From positions 1,520,361 to 1,584,360 of the forward strand of contig NZ_AP018042.1 in the NCBI RefSeq assembly GCF_002356295.1: a DNA stretch of 64,000 bases. Direction: 5' to 3'. The position numbers and the translations under genes are program-made. The notes beneath the pieces are model-generated. The model worked only from the letters and a program-made list of their open reading frames with translations. It ran no database searches and had not been told where the DNA came from. Positions 59,335-64,000 of the stretch are shown piece after piece (positions within the stretch are counted from its first letter, which is position 1; every line of letters starts with the position of its first letter). The stretch is from Labilibaculum antarcticum (GTDB lineage Bacteria; Bacteroidota; Bacteroidia; Bacteroidales; Marinifilaceae).

Positions 59335-60033
59335 ATGAATTTTGAATATCAAGCCGAAAGGTATCACACAGACCAAGAGTTAATTAGTGCGCACGATTGT
59401 TTCAAGGCCTTAACTCCTGATCAAAAAATAATGGTGGAAAACTCCACCACTCTACTTCAATTTACAAAAGGAGAAACAATCATTAAGCAAGGTTTTGTGG
59501 CATCTCACATTTTGTATCTCGAAAAAGGTTTGGTAAAACTCGATGTCACTAATGATTCTAAAATTTCGACACTAAAACTATTGGGTGATGATTCATTTAT
59601 TGGGATTGTTTGCAGTTTTGCCTGTAAAAGTCTTGATTTTTCGGCTGTAGCACTTGAGGACACAAGCATAAAAATGATAAATATGGATGTGTTTTTAAGT
59701 CTGATAAAAGAGAATGGCGAATTTGCACTTAAACTAATTCGGCACATGTCTTCAAACACAAATAGTATGGTTCATCGTACGAGTCGGTTGTACAACAAGA
59801 ATGTTGAGGGTTCTCTTGCGTTAATATTGCTCGAATTAAGTGAAATTTATCACAGTGCCGAATTTACCTTACCAGTCACCAGAATTGGTCTTGCCTCATT
59901 GGCAGGCTGCTCAAAAGAAAGCACAATAAACACTCTTGCTAAATTTCACACTGATTTAATTATCGAAATAAAAGACAAACACATCAAAATTCTAAACCCC
60001 GAAAATTTAAAATTGATTATCAAAAATGGATAA
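59335..60033 (+). CDS. Crp/Fnr family transcriptional regulator
   Basis: The 232-residue protein has an N-terminal cyclic-nucleotide-binding-like beta-barrel (about 25-135; FTKGETIIKQGFVASHILYL, LEKGLVKLDV) and a C-terminal winged HTH (about 160-230; recognition part LASLAGCSKESTINTLAKFH). The Arg-Ser-Ala phosphate cassette of true cAMP receptors is not evident, and there is no N-terminal CxxC cluster of FNR. It has several Cys (22, and around 92-97), so redox sensing is possible. Divergent from osmC. Confidence 0.88.
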   Translation: MNFEYQAERYHTDQELISAHDCFKALTPDQKIMVENSTTLLQFTKGETIIKQGFVASHILYLEKGLVKLDVTNDSKISTLKLLGDDSFIGIVCSFACKSLDFSAVALEDTSIKMINMDVFLSLIKENGEFALKLIRHMSSNTNSMVHRTSRLYNKNVEGSLALILLELSEIYHSAEFTLPVTRIGLASLAGCSKESTINTLAKFHTDLIIEIKDKHIKILNPENLKLIIKNG

Positions 60034-60052
60034 TCCCGGTGAAGTGAACTTC

Positions 60053-60652
60053 CTATTTCTCATTCACAACCTCTAAAATAGAGGCATAGGTATTTGCTTT
60101 GAATTCGTCCAATTTATCCGGCGAAAGCCATTTTACTTCCTGTATGTCCTCTTCGGTTTGAGGAACCGGAGTTTCTGAACCTGAGTAGCTCATTTGGTAC
60201 CAATAGGTGCGTTTCAGAATGTGTTTATCCTTCATCCAATAAGTATGATAGGTGGAATTTAGTTCCTTTTCAATTTTCAAATCAGTAACACCACACTCCT
60301 CCTCTACTTCGCGCACTGCGGCCTCGCGAACCGACTCGCCTTTTTCTACCTTCCCTTTGGGTAAATCCCATTTTTCGAGTCGGTAAATTGCAAGAATTTG
60401 CTGATTAGGATTGAACACTTTTCCACCGGCGGCTTCGATGTATTTAAAACAGGATACAAAGTGCTGAAAAAGAAGATCCAAATCTTCAGCAACAATAAAA
60501 ATGGCTTCCTTACTTTCATCTTCATCAAACTCAAGAATGAGACCTTCCAAAGACTGGTCTTCGATCCAGGCATAAACCATTCCCTCGAAATTTACACTCT
60601 CACTTTTATCTCCTAAAAAAATGATTCGATCTTTAAAAAATACTTTATACAT
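60053..60652 (-). CDS. NUDIX hydrolase
   Basis: I choose the ATG at 60652 (MYKVFFKDRIIFLGDKSESV), giving 199 residues. The NUDIX box (GKVEKGESVREAAVREV followed by EEECGV) is intact at about 113-135, so it should cleave nucleoside diphosphate-linked substrates with Mg2+. An N-terminal domain of about 95 residues precedes it. Substrate unknown. Convergent with the Crp/Fnr gene and divergent from pyrE. Confidence 0.88.
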   Translation of the reverse strand: MYKVFFKDRIIFLGDKSESVNFEGMVYAWIEDQSLEGLILEFDEDESKEAIFIVAEDLDLLFQHFVSCFKYIEAAGGKVFNPNQQILAIYRLEKWDLPKGKVEKGESVREAAVREVEEECGVTDLKIEKELNSTYHTYWMKDKHILKRTYWYQMSYSGSETPVPQTEEDIQEVKWLSPDKLDEFKANTYASILEVVNEK

Positions 60653-60744
60653 TTGCGGTAGATTTTTAAAAAACGCAGAAAAACACAATCAACTGAATTT
60701 CCGCTTTTTGAATTCGTTTAACAATCCATAAATCCATTGAAAGA

Positions 60745-61377
60745 ATGCAAGACACTGCCAAACAAGTCGCTGAATATTTGCTGCAAATAAAAGCAATTAA
60801 ACTAGAACCGACAAACCCTTTTACATGGGCTTCGGGATGGAAGTCGCCAATTTATTGCGATAACCGTAAAACACTTTCGTATCCTGAAGTTAGAACCTAC
60901 ATTAAAAAAGCTTTTGCAGAAGCAGTATTGGCAAAATATCCTGACGTGGAAGTTATTGCAGGTGTTGCAACAGGAGCAATTGCACTAGGTGCTTTGGTGG
61001 CTGAAGAAATGAATCTACCAATGGTTTACATTCGTTCATCCGCGAAAGCCCACGGAATGACCAACCTAATTGAAGGTGAAATTAAGGCAGGACAAAAAGT
61101 TGTAGTTATTGAGGATTTAATTTCGACCGGCGGCAGCAGTTTAAAAGCTGTGGAAGCATTGCGCGAAGCAAATTGCGAAGTGTTGGGGATGCTAGCTATT
61201 TTCACTTACGGTTTTAAAACCGCAACGGATAATTTCACCGCAGCAAACTGTAAATTAGACACATTGAGTAATTACAACGTGATGATCGATCGTGCTCAGG
61301 AAATAGGATACATTAAAGCAGAAGATGTAGATCAGTTAAAAGAATGGAGAAAAGATCCGGCAAACTGGAGAAAATAG
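60745..61377 (+). CDS. pyrE: Orotate phosphoribosyltransferase
   Basis: The 210-residue enzyme joins orotate and PRPP to form OMP in pyrimidine synthesis. It shows TNPFTWASGWKSPIYCDNRK, AGVATGAIALGALVAEE and the PRPP-binding motif VVVIEDLISTGGSSLKAVEA (about 117-136). Complete and of usual length. It is followed by a weak hairpin and the SRPBCC gene. Confidence 0.96.
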   Translation: MQDTAKQVAEYLLQIKAIKLEPTNPFTWASGWKSPIYCDNRKTLSYPEVRTYIKKAFAEAVLAKYPDVEVIAGVATGAIALGALVAEEMNLPMVYIRSSAKAHGMTNLIEGEIKAGQKVVVIEDLISTGGSSLKAVEALREANCEVLGMLAIFTYGFKTATDNFTAANCKLDTLSNYNVMIDRAQEIGYIKAEDVDQLKEWRKDPANWRK

Positions 61378-61404
61378 GCGCCCATTTTTTATAAAAAACA
61401 ATAG

Positions 61405-61440
61405 CTAAAAGAGAGTATTTCTTCGCGAATACCCTCTTTT
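61405..61440 (+). terminator. Weak terminator-like hairpin after pyrE
   Basis: AAAAGAG and GTATT pair with AATAC and CTCTTTT, with one mismatch and an 8-base loop. The T run is only four long. Confidence 0.45.
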
Positions 61441-61464
61441 GCACTCTAAAGGAGAAAAAGATAA

Positions 61465-61965
61465 ATGTCGACAACAAAAATAATTAGTGAAGTAAAAAAG
61501 ATTCCACATACAGTAACTGATGTATACGGTTTCTTTTCTGATTTCAGAAAAATTGCCAATATATTCGAACTGGCTGCCAACAACCCTCAGGTTCAGGAAC
61601 AAATCGAAACTCAGGCAAAGAAAAAGGTAGATTTCAAAGAATACATTGAGCATTGGGAAGCTACTGAAAACAACTGCACTTTCGTGATTAAAGGTTTTGG
61701 TGAGGCCGGACTGGAATTTGTTGAGAAGGAAGAAAACAAAATGCTGAAAATGACTGGATATGGCAGAAGTCCTTTCGAATTCTATATTTGGATTCAATTG
61801 GTTGAAAAAGATGCTTACGATACCAGAATCAAACTGACCGTTCATGCGGAGTTGAATGCCATGATGAAAATGATGCTAAAAAAGAAACTGGAAAAAGGAA
61901 TTGATCAATTGGTTGAAGGTCTTACACGAATACCGTACAATATGCTTCAAAATATTGAATCGTAA
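61465..61965 (+). CDS. SRPBCC (START-like) domain protein
   Basis: The 166-residue protein fits the helix-grip fold of the polyketide cyclase/START-like superfamily: an N-terminal strand (KIISEVKKIPHTVTDVYGFF), a central set of strands (FKEYIEHWEATENNCTFVIK, YIWIQLVEKDAYDTRIKLTV) and a long C-terminal helix (MMLKKKLEKGIDQLVEGLTR). No catalytic residue can be assigned; it may bind a lipid or other hydrophobic ligand. Cytosolic. Closed by a terminator at 61978. Confidence 0.75.
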   Translation: MSTTKIISEVKKIPHTVTDVYGFFSDFRKIANIFELAANNPQVQEQIETQAKKKVDFKEYIEHWEATENNCTFVIKGFGEAGLEFVEKEENKMLKMTGYGRSPFEFYIWIQLVEKDAYDTRIKLTVHAELNAMMKMMLKKKLEKGIDQLVEGLTRIPYNMLQNIES

Positions 61966-61977
61966 GAAATCTCTTTC

Positions 61978-62007
61978 TAAAGCTGTTGAAAATCTCAACA
62001 GCTTTTT
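61978..62007 (+). terminator. Terminator after the SRPBCC gene
   Basis: AAAGCTGTTGA pairs with TCAACAGCTTT around AAAA-type bases, followed by TTT. Confidence 0.8.
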
Positions 62008-62042
62008 TGTGCATTTCATTTTTTTAGATAGCTTTGTTTTAA

Positions 62043-62366
62043 ATGATTCTAAATAGAAGACATCGAATTTTGGCTTGGTTTTTATCATTGGCTTTTGCAT
62101 TGCCAATACTGATAAAAACCCAACATGTACTGTTCCCAAATCACGAACATCACTTTCATTCGTGTTCAAACAACACGACTGCGATTGAGGATATTTGTGA
62201 GATTCTAGCGTTCGATTATTTCTTCTTTACACCGGCAGATATTGCAATTATTCCTGTCTCTGTAGTTTTAAAATTCGAAAATCCAAGAGTCGAATCAACC
62301 CAAAAACCGTATTACGCATCAAAGCTTCCCTATAGTTTAAGAGCTCCACCGATTATCGTAGGTTAA
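62043..62366 (+). CDS. Small His-rich exported protein preceding a TonB receptor gene
   Basis: The 107-residue protein has an N-terminal hydrophobic signal or anchor (about 8-25, ILAWFLSLAFALPILI) and a metal-binding-like cluster HEHHFHSC (about 34-41). The rest has no known domain. The gene lies 122 bp before the receptor gene on the same strand. Short His-rich proteins of this type are often found directly before TonB-dependent receptors in Bacteroidota. A role in metal handling is inference. Confidence 0.55.
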   Translation: MILNRRHRILAWFLSLAFALPILIKTQHVLFPNHEHHFHSCSNNTTAIEDICEILAFDYFFFTPADIAIIPVSVVLKFENPRVESTQKPYYASKLPYSLRAPPIIVG

Positions 62367-62487
62367 ATTTATTGATCTGATTGAAAAATATCAGAAGATA
62401 TACTGTGGATGAGTTTTTCAAAAGCTCATCTAGTAAATCTATGTGTTTTAAATTTCACTATAAAAATCAATATAACTCTACGATATC

Positions 62488-64000
62488 ATGATACGATATA
62501 TCTTGGCAATATTTATTCTATTGCCTCAATTCACCTATGGTTTGGGTGAACTAAAAAACAATAAACTGAATGGAAAAATCACTGATCAAGATAATGGAAT
62601 AGGACTTCCAGGGGTTAGTATATTTATTCCCGAACTGCAAAAAGGAACAGTTAGTGATACTAATGGTTCCTACCAACTTGAAAATTTGCCCAATGGCAAA
62701 ATCACCGTTCAGTTTTCCTCCATTGGTTACGAAAGTTCTATTAATACGGTCTCGATAGCAAAAGAAAATACGGAATTGAACATTAGCTTGCCTTTCACTT
62801 CGGTTACTACACAAGACGTTGTTGTTTCGGGCGGTTTTCCTTCATCACAACACGAAAACACCGTTAAAATTTCAGTGCTTTCCAACAAAGAATTGGAAAT
62901 GCTGTCAACACCATCTTTGGGTGAAAAATTAGCAAGTATACCAGGGGTTGATGTAATCTCCCGAAGTCCTGGCGTTAGCACTCCGGTAATTCGCGGGCTT
63001 TCCTTGAACAATATCCTATTCTTAAATAACGGTGTGCGTTTGGAGAATTTTCAGTTTTCGACTGATCATCCATTTTTGATTAACGAAGAGGGAGCTGATC
63101 ATATCGAAGTAATTAAAGGTCCGGCATCTCTGCTTTATGGATCGGATGCCATGGGAGGTGTGATAAATATCGTGCGCGAGAAACCAGCACCTGCCAACAC
63201 TTTAAAAGCAGATATCTCAAGCGAATACCACAGTGCAACTCATGGATATTCGACCAACATAGGGGTGAAATCTTCTCAAAAAAACTGGTTTTGGATGTTG
63301 CGTATGAATCAACAATCACACAAAGACTATAAAGATGGAAAAGGTGATTACGTTCCCAATACCCGTTTTAATTCAAATGGAGTGCAATTGGGTTTAGGCC
63401 TACAAAATAATTTTGGGAGTTTTAAAATTTACTACGACTACATTCAACCCAAACTTGGCATGACCAATGAGGAATCAATAGAAGTGGTAAATCCTGGCAA
63501 TCGGAAAAATTATTATTGGTATCAAAATTTGACTCAACATTTAATTTCGTCGAGAAACCGGCTATTTATCGGTAACTATAAACTTGAATTAAATGCAGCT
63601 TACCAGTTCAATCAAAGAAGATTAAACGGTAATCCTGAAAACGCTATTTTCAGGTTAGTAGATATGGATTTAAATACTTTTACATACGATGGTAAATTGT
63701 ATTTCCCAAGCTCTGAATCGAGCGAATATCTAATAGGAATTCAGGGAATGCATCAATCCAACACAAATCATGAAGCTCCAAACCATATTATTCCAAATGC
63801 TCAAACAGATGATTTCTCCGTTTTTTCCCTTTTAAAGAAAGAAATAAATATTGTAAATCTTCAATTAGGACTAAGATATGACCATCGGGCATTATATGTA
63901 CCCGAACAAGTTGCCGCAGGACATTCTCACGATGAAGCGGTAGTGAATGGTGAACATGAAGAAGAGGTCGTTCATATCAATCGAAATTTCGACAACTTAA
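62488..64000 (+). CDS. TonB-dependent outer-membrane receptor (3' end outside window)
   Basis: The gene starts at the ATG at 62488 and runs off the right edge; 504 residues are visible. Signal peptide at 1-20; a carboxypeptidase-regulatory-like domain at about 28-105 (GKITDQDNGIGLPGVSIFI, KGTVSDTNGSYQLENLPNGK); the plug domain at about 125-235 (LSTPSLGEKLASIPGVDV, IEVIKGPASLLYGSDAMGG); then beta-barrel strands. A loop near the end is rich in His and Glu (HSHDEAVVNGEHEEEVVH). The single-protein, non-SusC architecture suggests uptake of a metal or siderophore rather than a glycan. Confidence 0.9.
   Translation, partial: MIRYILAIFILLPQFTYGLGELKNNKLNGKITDQDNGIGLPGVSIFIPELQKGTVSDTNGSYQLENLPNGKITVQFSSIGYESSINTVSIAKENTELNISLPFTSVTTQDVVVSGGFPSSQHENTVKISVLSNKELEMLSTPSLGEKLASIPGVDVISRSPGVSTPVIRGLSLNNILFLNNGVRLENFQFSTDHPFLINEEGADHIEVIKGPASLLYGSDAMGGVINIVREKPAPANTLKADISSEYHSATHGYSTNIGVKSSQKNWFWMLRMNQQSHKDYKDGKGDYVPNTRFNSNGVQLGLGLQNNFGSFKIYYDYIQPKLGMTNEESIEVVNPGNRKNYYWYQNLTQHLISSRNRLFIGNYKLELNAAYQFNQRRLNGNPENAIFRLVDMDLNTFTYDGKLYFPSSESSEYLIGIQGMHQSNTNHEAPNHIIPNAQTDDFSVFSLLKKEINIVNLQLGLRYDHRALYVPEQVAAGHSHDEAVVNGEHEEEVVHINRNFDNL

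Overview
The window looks like chromosomal DNA of a marine-type, probably facultatively or strictly anaerobic member of the Bacteroidota (order Bacteroidales/Marinilabiliales; genus not determined). The evidence is the AT-rich base composition, near absence of Shine-Dalgarno sequences, TAnnTTTG-type -7 promoter boxes, a type IX secretion (T9SS type B) sorting domain, a TonB-dependent receptor with an N-terminal carboxypeptidase-regulatory-like domain, DUF4290, a Bacteroidota-type degenerate EF-G paralogue, and the Asp-type MurA. HydF implies a [FeFe]-hydrogenase elsewhere in the genome. No transposase, phage gene, tRNA, rRNA or CRISPR array was recognised.

Layout. 0-6 kb (+): the end of an unknown gene, a secreted von Willebrand A protein, transketolase, and an ECF sigma factor operon with a membrane protein and a Spy/CpxP-like periplasmic protein. 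6-11 kb (-): hisS, two small membrane proteins, a gene-poor 0.8 kb stretch with a composite 83-bp tandem repeat, and the ABC-F factor EttA. A lone receiver-domain protein (+) follows. 11.6-31.1 kb (-): one continuous translation block. In transcription order it runs rpsL, rpsG, fusA, rpsJ, rplC, rplD, rplW, rplB, rpsS, rplV, rpsC, rplP, rpmC, rpsQ, rplN, rplX, rplE, rpsN, rpsH, rplF, rplR, rpsE, rpmD, rplO, secY, map, infA, rpmJ, rpsM, rpsK, rpsD, rpoA, rplQ, then eno behind its own terminator boundary. rpmD and rpmJ were read directly from the sequence.

31.5-43.3 kb: divergent from rpsL lies a second EF-G gene that has lost the GTPase residues. It is followed by a T9SS cargo protein, a UvrD/PcrA helicase, DUF4290, murA, a thioredoxin-like protein, an unknown protein, and grpE-dnaJ. 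43.3-46.2 kb: a 350-bp array of degenerate 21-bp repeats, then a NatAB-type ABC exporter. 46.4-51.3 kb: a tight run of ppx/gppA, a sigma-54 activator without a DNA-binding domain, aspA and hydF, suggesting a hydrogenase-maturation/ammonia-linked operon. 51.3-58.7 kb: two thioredoxin-fold proteins without a catalytic CxxC, a cation-chloride-cotransporter-like protein coupled to a cytosolic metal-receptor-fold protein, coaD, and a serine hydrolase. 58.7-64 kb: OsmC, a Crp/Fnr regulator, a NUDIX hydrolase, pyrE, an SRPBCC protein, and a His-rich small protein followed by a TonB-dependent receptor cut by the window end.

Most of the window is conserved housekeeping sequence. The least explained items are the 21-bp degenerate array after dnaJ, the 83-bp repeat before ettA, a nested inverted-repeat element after hisS, the GTPase-dead EF-G paralogue, and the HTH-less sigma-54 activator inside the aspA-hydF run.
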